From: Comamonadaceae bacterium UBA2121
GTDB lineage: Bacteria; Pseudomonadota; Gammaproteobacteria; Burkholderiales; Burkholderiaceae_C
Direction of reading: 5' to 3'
DNA: 64,000 bases
Assembly (NCBI GenBank): GCA_002331385.1
Contig: DCYB01000010.1
Span: 186,001 to 250,000 of the forward strand
Shown here: positions 34,685 through 42,848 of the stretch, one piece after another
How the letters are laid out: each line of letters opens with the position of its first letter
Position numbering within the stretch: the first letter of the stretch is position 1
Made by a program: the position numbers and the translations under genes
Notes under the pieces: model-generated
Told to the model about the DNA's origin: nothing
The model's input: only the letters and a program-made list of their open reading frames with translations
Databases searched by the model: none

Positions 34685-35893
34685 TTAGGTAGTCGCTGTT
34701 TCCACCGGATCAGTTCGCCGTGCCCCGGTGATGGCTTGACGCCGGCTGGCCACCAGCTCGGCTGCATCGCGCACGGGCTTGTCCTCGGTATGGACGTAGT
34801 GCATGAACTGCGCGACGGTCTTGTGCTGGGTCAGTTCCATGCCGACCTTGATGGGCACCCCCGAATTGGCAATGTCCGTCGCCGAGCGGTGGCGGATGCC
34901 ATGCGTGCCGACGTGTGGGACGCCGGCGGCCTTGAGCACCCGGCACCAGCCGCCATAGTGTTCGCCGAAGGTCAGGTGCCGGGTCGGGTCGTTGGGCGAC
35001 GGCAGGACGTAGGGGCAACCCTCCCGGCGCGGCACAGTCGAAAGCAGCCGATAGGCTTCCGCGCTCATGGGCTTGGACATGCCGCCGGTCTTGCTGTCGG
35101 GCCACATCACACGCCGGTTTGCGAGGTCGATCCAGTCCCATTCGAGCGTGCAGATTTCGGAGCGGCGGCCCGCGAACTCGAATTGCAGGCGGATCGCCAA
35201 TGGAATGACATAGCTCTCCAGCCCCTCCGCCTCCAGCGTCTCCAACTGGCGAAAGATCAGCACCATTTCATCATCCACGATGAGGCGGGTCTGCTTGCCG
35301 GGCGGATACATCGGAACATGGCGGCACGGGTTGGTGCCGTCCGGGCGGAAGCCCCACACTTCGGCCAGGTTGAACATCTTGCGCAAGATGGCGAAGCCCT
35401 TGTTCGCCTCGGTGGGCTTGTAGGAGAGCTTTTCCATGTACCCGGCAATGTCGGGGCGCTTCACGTCAGCCACCTTCTTGCGGCCCAGCATCGGGACAAT
35501 GCAGCGGTCGATGACCGCCTGATAGCCGCGCCAGGTGCTGGGCTTGTTGCGCTTCTTGGAGTAGTCCTCCATGAACTTTTTGCACAGCTCGGCCATCGTG
35601 GGCGCCTTGCGCGCCTCGGCCTTGGCGCCACCAGGATCGCCGCCCCGGCGAACCTCGGCCAGCCAGTCCTGCGCCATGACGCGGGCTTGTTCGACGGTCA
35701 GCTCGCCGAACAGACCCAGAGCGGGCTTGCGGCGTTCGCCTGCGTTCGTGCGGTACTGGAGCATGAACACGCGGCGGCCCGCCGGTGTAATCTTGCACAG
35801 GAAGCCGGGCACCACGGTGTCCCGCAGTTCGACGGCCTGCGCCTGGGGTTGCGCCGTCTCGACGGCGGTCTTGGTGAGCTTGATCTTTGCCAT
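34685..35893 (-). CDS. int: Tyrosine-recombinase integrase
   Basis: A 402-residue phage-type integrase: an N-terminal DUF4102-like arm-binding domain (KLTKTAVETAQPQAQ, VVPGFLCKITPAGRRVFMLQYRT), a SAM-like core-binding domain and the catalytic domain with the first Arg in GRRSEICTLEW, H331-x2-R334, H357 and the nucleophile Y366 in FMHYVH. The start at 35893 has AAGGAG upstream; an ATG 36 bases earlier is less likely. It lies about 215 bases from tRNA-Leu, so it probably inserted the element at that tRNA. Confidence 0.92.
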   Translation of the reverse strand: MAKIKLTKTAVETAQPQAQAVELRDTVVPGFLCKITPAGRRVFMLQYRTNAGERRKPALGLFGELTVEQARVMAQDWLAEVRRGGDPGGAKAEARKAPTMAELCKKFMEDYSKKRNKPSTWRGYQAVIDRCIVPMLGRKKVADVKRPDIAGYMEKLSYKPTEANKGFAILRKMFNLAEVWGFRPDGTNPCRHVPMYPPGKQTRLIVDDEMVLIFRQLETLEAEGLESYVIPLAIRLQFEFAGRRSEICTLEWDWIDLANRRVMWPDSKTGGMSKPMSAEAYRLLSTVPRREGCPYVLPSPNDPTRHLTFGEHYGGWCRVLKAAGVPHVGTHGIRHRSATDIANSGVPIKVGMELTQHKTVAQFMHYVHTEDKPVRDAAELVASRRQAITGARRTDPVETATT

Positions 35894-36067
35894 GATGGCT
35901 CCTTGGAAGACCCGATTTCCAAGAGCCACATGGGAGCCATGAGAGCGGAAGCCGGGTCAGGTTTCGGAAAGCACCGGCATATGATGGACGCGCGTAAGTT
36001 ATTGATAAACCTGCTGTATCTGGCTACAGCGCAGTCCAGCGAAATGTCGGGCTGGAGTCATCGTGAA

Positions 36068-36100
36068 ACAAAAAACCCGCTTGCGTGATGCAAGCGGGTT
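36068..36100 (-). terminator. Intrinsic terminator after tRNA-Leu copy 1
   Basis: Perfect 11-base arms AACCCGCTTGC (36074-36084) and GCAAGCGGGTT (36090-36100), 5-base loop. In the minus direction it is followed by a run of six T (36070-36075 region). It begins seven bases after the tRNA 3' end. Confidence 0.85.
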
Positions 36101-36106
36101 TGCGTT

Positions 36107-36191
<85 letters not shown>

Positions 36192-36242
36192 TGATTTTTT
36201 GTTCTGCTGGCCGTGCGGTTGGCAGAAAATTTCCTGTGATCC

Positions 36243-36269
36243 AAAAAAGCCGCCTTACTTTCAGCGGCT
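36243..36269 (-). terminator. Intrinsic terminator after tRNA-Leu copy 2
   Basis: AGCCGC (36248-36253) pairs with GCGGCT (36264-36269), followed in the minus direction by six T (36243-36248). It separates the two tRNA copies, so copy 1 may depend on its own promoter or on read-through. Confidence 0.65.
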
Positions 36270-36291
36270 ACCTGTCCATTGTCGTTAAACT

Positions 36292-36376
<85 letters not shown>

Positions 36377-36410
36377 ATCTCAGGAAAGAATCAGATTGTA
36401 TATCAAAAAA

Positions 36411-38717
36411 ATGCACTCACAGCCGTTCTCTGCGAATCAATCGGATGAGATTGAAGGGACCGTGCAAGGCCATCGCGATGGACATGGTTTTGTCATCCGC
36501 GATGACGGTGAGCCGGATATCTATATCCCCCCGAACGAAATGCGCGCCGTCCTGCACCGCGACAAGGTGCGCGTGCGCATCGCGCGTCTGGACAAGCGTG
36601 GCCGCCCCGAAGGCCGTGTGGTGGAGATCGTGGAGCGCCCGCACAACCCCGTGATCGGGCGTCTGCTCAACGAAAGCGGCGTGTGGCTGGTGGCGCCGGA
36701 GGACAAGCGCTATGGGCAGGACGTGCTGATCCCCAAGGGCGCGACGGGCACGGCCAAGCCGGGACAGGTGGTGGTCGTCGAGTTGACCGAGCCGCCTGCG
36801 CTGTATGGCCAGCCCGTGGGCCGCGTGACCGAAGTGCTGGGCGAGGTGGACGACCCCGGCATGGAAATTGAAATTGCGGTGCGCAAGTACGGTGTGCCGC
36901 ATGTGTTCTCGGACGCGTGTCTGGCGCAGGCCAAGGCCATTCCCGAAAGCGTGCGTGCGCAGGACAAGCGCCGCCGCGTTGATCTGACCGATATTGCGCT
37001 CGTCACCATCGACGGCGAGGACGCGCGCGACTTTGACGACGCGGTGTACTGCGAGCCCGCAAGGGTGGGGCGCGGCAAGGGCTGGCGTCTGCTGGTGGCG
37101 ATTGCCGACGTGAGCCACTATGTGGAGACGGGCAGTCCCATCGACGTCGACGCCTACGATCGCGCGACCAGCGTGTACTTTCCGCGCCGCGTGATTCCGA
37201 TGCTGCCGGAAAAACTGTCCAACGGCCTGTGCTCGCTGAATCCCGATGTGGAGCGCCTGTGCATGGTCTGCGACATGCTGATCACGTCGGAGGGCGAGAT
37301 CCACGCCTACCAGTTCTACCCGGCGGTGATGTTCAGCCATGCGCGCTTCACCTATACCGAAGTCGCGGCCATTCTGGCCAACACGCGCGGGCCCGAAGCG
37401 GCCAAGCGCCAGGAGCGCGTGCAGGATCTGCTGAATCTGCACGGTGTCTATACCGCCTTGCTGGGCGCGCGCCACAAGCGCGGCGCGGTGGATTTCGAGA
37501 CCACCGAAACCCAGATCGTCTGCGATGACAACGGCCGCATCGAGAAGATCGTGCCGCGCGTGCGCAATCAGGCACACCGCCTGATCGAAGAGGCGATGCT
37601 GGCGGCCAACGTCTGCAGTGCCGACTTCATCGGCCAGTCCAAGCACCCCGGCCTCTTCCGCGTGCACGATGGCCCGACGCCCGAGAAGGTGGACATCCTG
37701 CGCGGCTACCTGAAGGCGCTTGGCGTCGGCATCTCGGTGAGCGATGAACCCAAGACGGGCGAGTTCCAGATGATTGCCGAGTCCACCAAGGACCGGCCCG
37801 ATGCGCAGCAGATCCACACCATGCTGCTGCGCTCCATGCAGCAGGCGATTTACTCGCCCTATAACAGCGGGCACTTTGGTCTGGCGTTTGATGCATACAC
37901 GCACTTCACCAGCCCGATCCGGCGCTATCCCGACCTGCTCGTGCACCGCGTGATCAAGGCGATTCTGGCGAAGACCAAATACAAGCTGCCGACGCTGCCC
38001 GAGCCAGGCGAGGCCTACGCCAAGTTGGAAAAGCGCCTGGCGGGCCGGGTGAAAGACCCGGAGCTCAAGCCTCTTTCCATGTCGGCGCGCCGCGAAATGG
38101 AGGCGTGGGAAGCCGCAGGCATGCACTGCAGCGCCAACGAGCGCCGCGCGGACGAAGCCAGCCGAGACGTCGAAGCCTGGCTCAAGTGCCGCTACATGCG
38201 CGAGCATCTGGGCGAGGAATACAGCGGCGTGGTCACCGCGGTGACGAGCTTCGGCATCTTCGTGACGCTTGATGAGCTGTACGTCGAGGGGCTGATCCAC
38301 ATTACCGAACTCGGAGGTGAATACTTTAAATTCGACGAGGTGCGCCAGGAACTGCGCGGCGAGCGCACCGGCATTCGGTATGCGATCGGTGCGCGCGTGC
38401 GCGTGCAGGTCAGCCGCGTGGATCTGGATGGCCGTAAGATCGACTTCCGCATGGTGCGCGATGACGCCGAGCTGCTGGCCGCCAATCCGGCGCGACAGCG
38501 TGGCAATTCGGGGCAGGCGGCGCGCTCTTCTGCGCGCCCGCCATCGCGGCCGGACGACATGGTGCGTGCGCGCGAAAATGATCTGCGCCGAACCAGCAAG
38601 TCAGGCCGCGCGAAGGACGGCAAGCAGGACAAATCGGCACGATCCGCCAAGCCAGCCAACGGCAAGAAGACGGCGCGCAAGAGCGTGGGCAAAGGCCATA
38701 AGGGCGCGCGTGGTTGA
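36411..38717 (+). CDS. rnr: Ribonuclease R (RNB family 3'-5' exoribonuclease)
   Basis: A 768-residue processive exoribonuclease for structured RNA and rRNA/tmRNA quality control. From the start: cold-shock-type domains (GTVQGHRDGHGFVIRDDG onward), the RNB catalytic domain with TIDGEDARDFDDAV near 198-211 (the metal-binding aspartates), SPYNSGHFGLAF and FTSPIRRYPDLLVHR, then an S1 domain and a Lys/Arg-rich tail. The start at 36411 is the first Met outside the tRNA; no clear ribosome site precedes it. The long N-terminal winged helix of enterobacterial RNase R is absent. Confidence 0.94.
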   Translation: MHSQPFSANQSDEIEGTVQGHRDGHGFVIRDDGEPDIYIPPNEMRAVLHRDKVRVRIARLDKRGRPEGRVVEIVERPHNPVIGRLLNESGVWLVAPEDKRYGQDVLIPKGATGTAKPGQVVVVELTEPPALYGQPVGRVTEVLGEVDDPGMEIEIAVRKYGVPHVFSDACLAQAKAIPESVRAQDKRRRVDLTDIALVTIDGEDARDFDDAVYCEPARVGRGKGWRLLVAIADVSHYVETGSPIDVDAYDRATSVYFPRRVIPMLPEKLSNGLCSLNPDVERLCMVCDMLITSEGEIHAYQFYPAVMFSHARFTYTEVAAILANTRGPEAAKRQERVQDLLNLHGVYTALLGARHKRGAVDFETTETQIVCDDNGRIEKIVPRVRNQAHRLIEEAMLAANVCSADFIGQSKHPGLFRVHDGPTPEKVDILRGYLKALGVGISVSDEPKTGEFQMIAESTKDRPDAQQIHTMLLRSMQQAIYSPYNSGHFGLAFDAYTHFTSPIRRYPDLLVHRVIKAILAKTKYKLPTLPEPGEAYAKLEKRLAGRVKDPELKPLSMSARREMEAWEAAGMHCSANERRADEASRDVEAWLKCRYMREHLGEEYSGVVTAVTSFGIFVTLDELYVEGLIHITELGGEYFKFDEVRQELRGERTGIRYAIGARVRVQVSRVDLDGRKIDFRMVRDDAELLAANPARQRGNSGQAARSSARPPSRPDDMVRARENDLRRTSKSGRAKDGKQDKSARSAKPANGKKTARKSVGKGHKGARG

Positions 38718-38788
38718 TGGACGGACATCGGTTGGGTGTGAATTGAGGAATTGAAAATCAGCGGCAGGGGCCGCCTACAACAACGGAG

Positions 38789-39562
38789 ATGACAACAGAT
38801 ATGGTCGATGCAACGGCTTCGCGTGTGGCGCTGGTAACGGGCGCTGGTTCGGGTATCGGCAAGGCGGCTGCGCTGGCCTTGCTGGCGGATGGATGGAAGG
38901 TGGTGCTCACCGGTCGGCGCGAAGCACCATTGCAGGAGACGGCGCAGCAGTCGGGTGCAGCGGATCGTGCGCTCGTGGTCACCAGCGATGTGAGCGATCC
39001 GGCCTCGGTGCGCGCCGTGTTCGACGCCGCCGTGAACGCCTTTGGCCGCGTGGATCTGCTGTTCAACAATGCGGGCATCGGTGCGCCCGCCGTCCCGCTG
39101 GAAGACCTGTCGGTGGACGACTGGAAGGCGGTGGTCGATACCAACCTGAGCGGCATGTTCTATTGCATCCAGAACGCATTCCGGGTGATGAAGAGCCAGA
39201 CGCCACGCGGCGGGCGCATCATCAACAATGGTTCGATTTCGGCGCACACGCCGCGTCCCAACTCCATCGCCTACACGGCCACGAAACACGCAGTCATGGG
39301 GCTGACCAAGACGGCGTCGCTCGATGGCCGCAAGTACGACATTGCGGTAGGCCAGATCGATGTGGGCAACGCAGGCACTGAACTCGCGCAGCGCCTCACC
39401 CAAGGCGTGATGCAGGCGCATGGCGCGGTGGCGGAGGAGCCGCTGATGGACGTCGGCATCGTCGGCCAGTCCGTGCTCTACATGGCCAACCTGCCGCTGG
39501 AAGCGAATGTGATGTTCCACACAGTGATGGCGACCAAGATGCCATTTGCGGGCCGTGGTTGA
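38789..39562 (+). CDS. SDR-family oxidoreductase
   Basis: A 257-residue classical short-chain dehydrogenase: cofactor motif TGAGSGIG at 17-24, FNNAGIG near 92-98, catalytic Ser in NNGSIS, and the Y-x3-K pair in IAYTATKHAVMG. An Arg after the glycine motif (LTGRRE) favours NADP(H). Substrate unknown. Two Met codons (38789, 38801) are possible starts. Its 3' end overlaps the following cytochrome gene in another frame. Confidence 0.9.
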   Translation: MTTDMVDATASRVALVTGAGSGIGKAAALALLADGWKVVLTGRREAPLQETAQQSGAADRALVVTSDVSDPASVRAVFDAAVNAFGRVDLLFNNAGIGAPAVPLEDLSVDDWKAVVDTNLSGMFYCIQNAFRVMKSQTPRGGRIINNGSISAHTPRPNSIAYTATKHAVMGLTKTASLDGRKYDIAVGQIDVGNAGTELAQRLTQGVMQAHGAVAEEPLMDVGIVGQSVLYMANLPLEANVMFHTVMATKMPFAGRG

Positions 39563-40307
39563 GCGGCGCATCGGGTCTTTCATCTGGGGCGGTGTTGCCG
39601 CGTGGATGCTGGCGAGCAGCGCCTCGGCGCAGGTGGCTGGAGCACCGGATTTCGCCTCGCGCGCGCATGATCTGGACGGCATGGCCATGCGCACGCTGGC
39701 ATGCACGACCTGCCACGGCGCGCAGGGCAGGGCCACGCCGGGCGGCTACTTTCCCCGCATCGCAGGCAAGCCGGCAGGGTATCTGTACAACCAGTTGCTC
39801 AACATTCGCGATGGGCGACGCAGTTATCCAACCATGTCGTATCTGCTGGAGAACCTCACCGACGAATACCTGCGGGAAATGGCCTTGCATTTCTCGGCGT
39901 TGGAAGTGCCGTATCCGGCTCCCGTCCTGACCAATGAGGCGCCTTCTGTATTGGAGCGCGGGCGCAGGCTGGTGAAAGAGGGCGATGCCGCGCGGGGTCT
40001 GCCCGCTTGTGTGCAGTGCCATGGCACATCGATGACAGGCGTGGCGCCATTCGTGCCGGGTCTGCTTGGTTTGCCGAGAGATTATTTGAACGGACAGCTG
40101 GGCGCGTGGAAATCCGGCAAGCGCCATGCGCAAGAGCCCGATTGCATGGCCGCCATTGCCAAACAATTGCAGCCAGAAGATGTGAGCGCGATTTCTGCGT
40201 GGCTTTCCTCGCAGCCCGTGCCGGATGGAGGCAAACCGGAGGCGGCTTCTGCGCGGGCGATGCCCTTGCGCTGCGGCGGCGTCGATCAGGCGGGAGGTGC
40301 GCAATGA
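39546..40307 (+). CDS. Dihaem cytochrome c (class I, two CxxCH)
   Basis: A 253-residue exported protein: signal peptide up to about residue 28 (SSASA-QV), then CTTCH and CVQCH haem-binding motifs about 100 residues apart, the layout of the cytochrome c4/c553-like dihaem family. It overlaps the next cytochrome gene by ATGA, so both proteins are coupled and probably form one periplasmic electron-transfer path. It has the tail PVPDGGKPEAASARAMPLRCGG, which may be extra. Confidence 0.87.
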   Translation: MRAVVERRIGSFIWGGVAAWMLASSASAQVAGAPDFASRAHDLDGMAMRTLACTTCHGAQGRATPGGYFPRIAGKPAGYLYNQLLNIRDGRRSYPTMSYLLENLTDEYLREMALHFSALEVPYPAPVLTNEAPSVLERGRRLVKEGDAARGLPACVQCHGTSMTGVAPFVPGLLGLPRDYLNGQLGAWKSGKRHAQEPDCMAAIAKQLQPEDVSAISAWLSSQPVPDGGKPEAASARAMPLRCGGVDQAGGAQ

Positions 40308-41581
40308 CGCGGACCTATCGCTGGCTCATTGGTCTAGGTGCGTTGGCGGGCGTCGCTGCGGTGGCGGTCTATGCGCTCAACCGGTTGGACGAATCCCCGA
40401 TCGAGACGAGCGAATCGGTGCAGGTCACGCCTGCGCTGGTGGCCAAGGGCGAATACCTGTCGCGCGCAGGCAATTGCATGGCGTGCCATACCGTGCCTGG
40501 TGGCAAGGCGTTTGCTGGTGGGCGCGCCATCGAGACGCCGTTCGGCATCATCTACTCCACTAATCTCACGCCCGACGCCAAGGATGGCATCGGAGGCTGG
40601 AATTCCTCGGAATTCTGGCGCGCCATGCACAACGGACGCGCCAAGGATGGGCGCTTGTTGTATCCGGCATTTCCGTACACCAGCTATACGCAGGTCACGC
40701 GCGCAGATTCGGACGCCATCTGGGCCTATTTACGCAGTGTGCCGTCTGTGGCGCAGCCGAATCGCGACAACGCGCTGGGCTTCCCGTTCAACACGCAGAT
40801 GGCGCTGGCCGGCTGGCGGGCTCTGTTTTTCCGCCCCGGAACGTTCGAAGCGAACGCGCAGCAAACCGCCGAATGGAATCGCGGCGCCTATCTGGTGCAG
40901 GGGCTGGGCCACTGCGCTGCCTGCCACACGCCGCGCAATGTGCTCGGCGCGGCGCGCGAGGGGGATGCGTTTCGCGGCGGTTTGATTCCGGTGCAGAACT
41001 GGTACGCGCCTGCGCTCAATTCGCCGCAGGAGGCGGGCGTCGCGCACTGGCCGCAAGAACAGGTGGAGCAGTTGCTCAAGGTGGGCACGAGCCAGCAGGG
41101 ATCGGTGTCCGGGCCGATGGCCGAGGTGGTGTTTCGCAGCACCCAGTATCTGGATGATCAGGATGTGCGCTCCATGGCGACCTATCTGCGCGCACTGCCG
41201 CAGCACCAGATCGCGCCAGAGAAGGCGCCATCGCCTGCGGCATCCACCATGGAGTTGGGTGCCAAGGTCTACCGGCAGAACTGTGCGGAGTGCCATGGCG
41301 GGCGGGGGCAGGGCGAGAGCGGGGCGTTTCCTGCGCTCGCGGGCAACCGTGCCGTCACCATGCATAGTCCGACCAATGTAGTAAGGATGGTGCTGGAGGG
41401 CGGCTATCTTCCCGCAACGCAGGGAAACCCGCGCCCGCAGGGCATGCCGCCGTTTTTGCATGTGCTGAGCGACAAGGAAATCGCAGCCGTCGTCACTTAC
41501 ATACGCAACGCTTGGGATAATGTGGCCTCTACGCTGGACGCATCGGATGTGTATCGCACCCGCGAGCGCCGCGGCTCTTGA
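40304..41581 (+). CDS. Trihaem cytochrome c (alcohol/gluconate dehydrogenase subunit-like)
   Basis: A 425-residue membrane-anchored cytochrome with three CxxCH motifs, CMACH (58-62), CAACH and CAECH. An uncleaved or signal anchor is at about 7-25. The family serves as the cytochrome subunit of membrane-bound gluconate, sorbitol or alcohol dehydrogenases and of related oxidases. No flavin or PQQ dehydrogenase subunit is adjacent, so the electron donor is not known; the SDR gene upstream is not a typical partner. Confidence 0.88.
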   Translation: MTRTYRWLIGLGALAGVAAVAVYALNRLDESPIETSESVQVTPALVAKGEYLSRAGNCMACHTVPGGKAFAGGRAIETPFGIIYSTNLTPDAKDGIGGWNSSEFWRAMHNGRAKDGRLLYPAFPYTSYTQVTRADSDAIWAYLRSVPSVAQPNRDNALGFPFNTQMALAGWRALFFRPGTFEANAQQTAEWNRGAYLVQGLGHCAACHTPRNVLGAAREGDAFRGGLIPVQNWYAPALNSPQEAGVAHWPQEQVEQLLKVGTSQQGSVSGPMAEVVFRSTQYLDDQDVRSMATYLRALPQHQIAPEKAPSPAASTMELGAKVYRQNCAECHGGRGQGESGAFPALAGNRAVTMHSPTNVVRMVLEGGYLPATQGNPRPQGMPPFLHVLSDKEIAAVVTYIRNAWDNVASTLDASDVYRTRERRGS

Positions 41582-41598
41582 ACCGAGGTGGCGAAGGA

Positions 41599-41982
41599 AT
41601 GATGGTTTTGCCTGACTTGGCAGTGGATGAGAAGGACGCACCAGCCGGTGCGCCGCAGCGCGTGATTTGTCTGTGCGCCGAGTGGTGTGTGGTGTGCAAC
41701 CAATATCGCCTGCAGTTCGACGCGCTGGCTGCGCAGTACCCGAACGTGCGCTTTTCGTGGGTCGATGTCGAGGACGAAGAGGCCGCCATGGGCGACTACG
41801 ACGTCGAGACGTTTCCCACTTTGTTGATATCCGAGGGCGACGAAGTGCGCTTTCTGGGGCCTGTTTTGCCGCAGGTGGCCGTGGTCGGACAACTGCTCAA
41901 ACGCCTCATGCCCGAGAGGGTGCTGACCCCAGATACGGAGGCGTCTGCCCTCTTGCAACGTCTTGTGAATGTCGTGAAATGA
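41599..41982 (+). CDS. Thioredoxin-family protein
   Basis: A 127-residue thioredoxin-fold protein with the redox site WCVVC (C30, C33) and the cis-Pro segment ETFPTLLI. No signal peptide is seen, so it is cytoplasmic. The start at 41599 follows GAGGTGG; an in-frame TTG at 41578 overlaps the cytochrome gene. Probably cotranscribed with the cytochromes. The C-terminus carries an additional helix pair (LLKRLMPERV, SALLQRLVNVV). Confidence 0.85.
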   Translation: MMVLPDLAVDEKDAPAGAPQRVICLCAEWCVVCNQYRLQFDALAAQYPNVRFSWVDVEDEEAAMGDYDVETFPTLLISEGDEVRFLGPVLPQVAVVGQLLKRLMPERVLTPDTEASALLQRLVNVVK

Positions 41983-42026
41983 CGTGTTGACGTTTCGCTG
42001 CACTGCAAAATGCATGCCGCTGTTGC

Positions 42027-42102
42027 TATACAGAGACACGCAATCGGGCTATAATGCGTTCTTCACGACCAAACGGGCGGATCTCAACCGCCCTTTTTTT
42101 TT
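42027..42102 (+). promoter_or_regulatory. Promoter and early terminator-like hairpin ahead of rimP
   Basis: TATACA (42027-42032), 17 bases, TATAAT (42050-42055) form a good promoter. About 12 bases after the expected start, GGGCGG (42075-42080) pairs with CCGCCC (42088-42093), followed by nine T (42094-42102). This could stop most transcripts and act as an attenuator for the translation operon. The rimP start is 80 bases further on. Confidence 0.6.
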
Positions 42103-42182
42103 GGGCGTTTGTTTATCGGGTTGTTTCAATTCGGGAGCCAAGCGCCTTTTGTGCATTCGGGAAACAGGATAAGAGCACATAC

Positions 42183-42758
42183 GTGGCATTGCAGCAAATC
42201 GTTGAAGTAACCGTGACCGGACTGGGCTATGACCTGGTGGAAATCGAACGTTCCGCCGGTGGCCTTCTGAGAATCACTATTGATCTGCCCTGGCAGCCAG
42301 ATGCGGGGCAGCAGCCCTCGGCTGAGCAATTCATCACGGTAGAGGATTGCGAAAAGGTCACACGACAGTTGCAATTCGCCCTGGAAGTCGACGGCGTCGA
42401 CTACGCCCGACTGGAAGTGTCGTCGCCCGGAATCGATCGCCTCCTGCGCAACGAGGCAGATTTCGAGCGCTTTGCAGGCGAGGAAGTTGATATCACGCTG
42501 AAGGAGCCAGTCGGTGCGGCTGGTGGTGGCCTGATCAACGCGAATCGCAAGAAATTTCGTGGAACGCTGGAGCGTGCCGACAACGGTGGCTGGCAAGTCG
42601 TCTGGAGCGACGCGCCACCGGTCAAGCCCGGCCAGCGCGTGAGCAAGAAGCGTGAACCTGCACCGCTGCAGGCTCTGGGCTTCACGTTGGATGAATTGCG
42701 CGAGGCGCGGCTGGCGCCCATTGTGAACTTCAAGGGGCGCGGCGCTAAAACCAGCTGA
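42183..42758 (+). CDS. rimP: Ribosome maturation factor RimP
   Basis: A 191-residue factor for 30S subunit maturation. Conserved segments are VTGLGYDLVEIERSAGGLLRITID, FITVEDCEKVTRQLQFALEVDGVDYARLEVSSPGIDRLLRNEADFERF and a C-terminal Sm-like part with an insertion. A GTG start at 42183 fits the conserved N-terminus. First gene of the rimP-nusA-infB-rbfA-truB-typA unit. Confidence 0.92.
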   Translation: MALQQIVEVTVTGLGYDLVEIERSAGGLLRITIDLPWQPDAGQQPSAEQFITVEDCEKVTRQLQFALEVDGVDYARLEVSSPGIDRLLRNEADFERFAGEEVDITLKEPVGAAGGGLINANRKKFRGTLERADNGGWQVVWSDAPPVKPGQRVSKKREPAPLQALGFTLDELREARLAPIVNFKGRGAKTS

Positions 42759-42848
42759 GTGGCAGGTTGGACGCTAAAAGAATTCGGGGACGGCACCGCA
42801 AAGAATCGGTCGCCCGCCCCACAGTGATTGAAACAGGAGAGTCGTCGA

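Noticed and set aside
36417..38300. Long antisense frame in rnr, and similar ones in nusA, typA and the enoyl-CoA hydratase gene
   Set aside because: The opposite strand carries clear conserved genes and these frames have no recognisable domain or ribosome site.
42023..42028. TTGCTA as the -35 box of the rimP promoter
   Set aside because: Its distance of 21 bases to TATAAT is too long; TATACA at 17 bases fits better.
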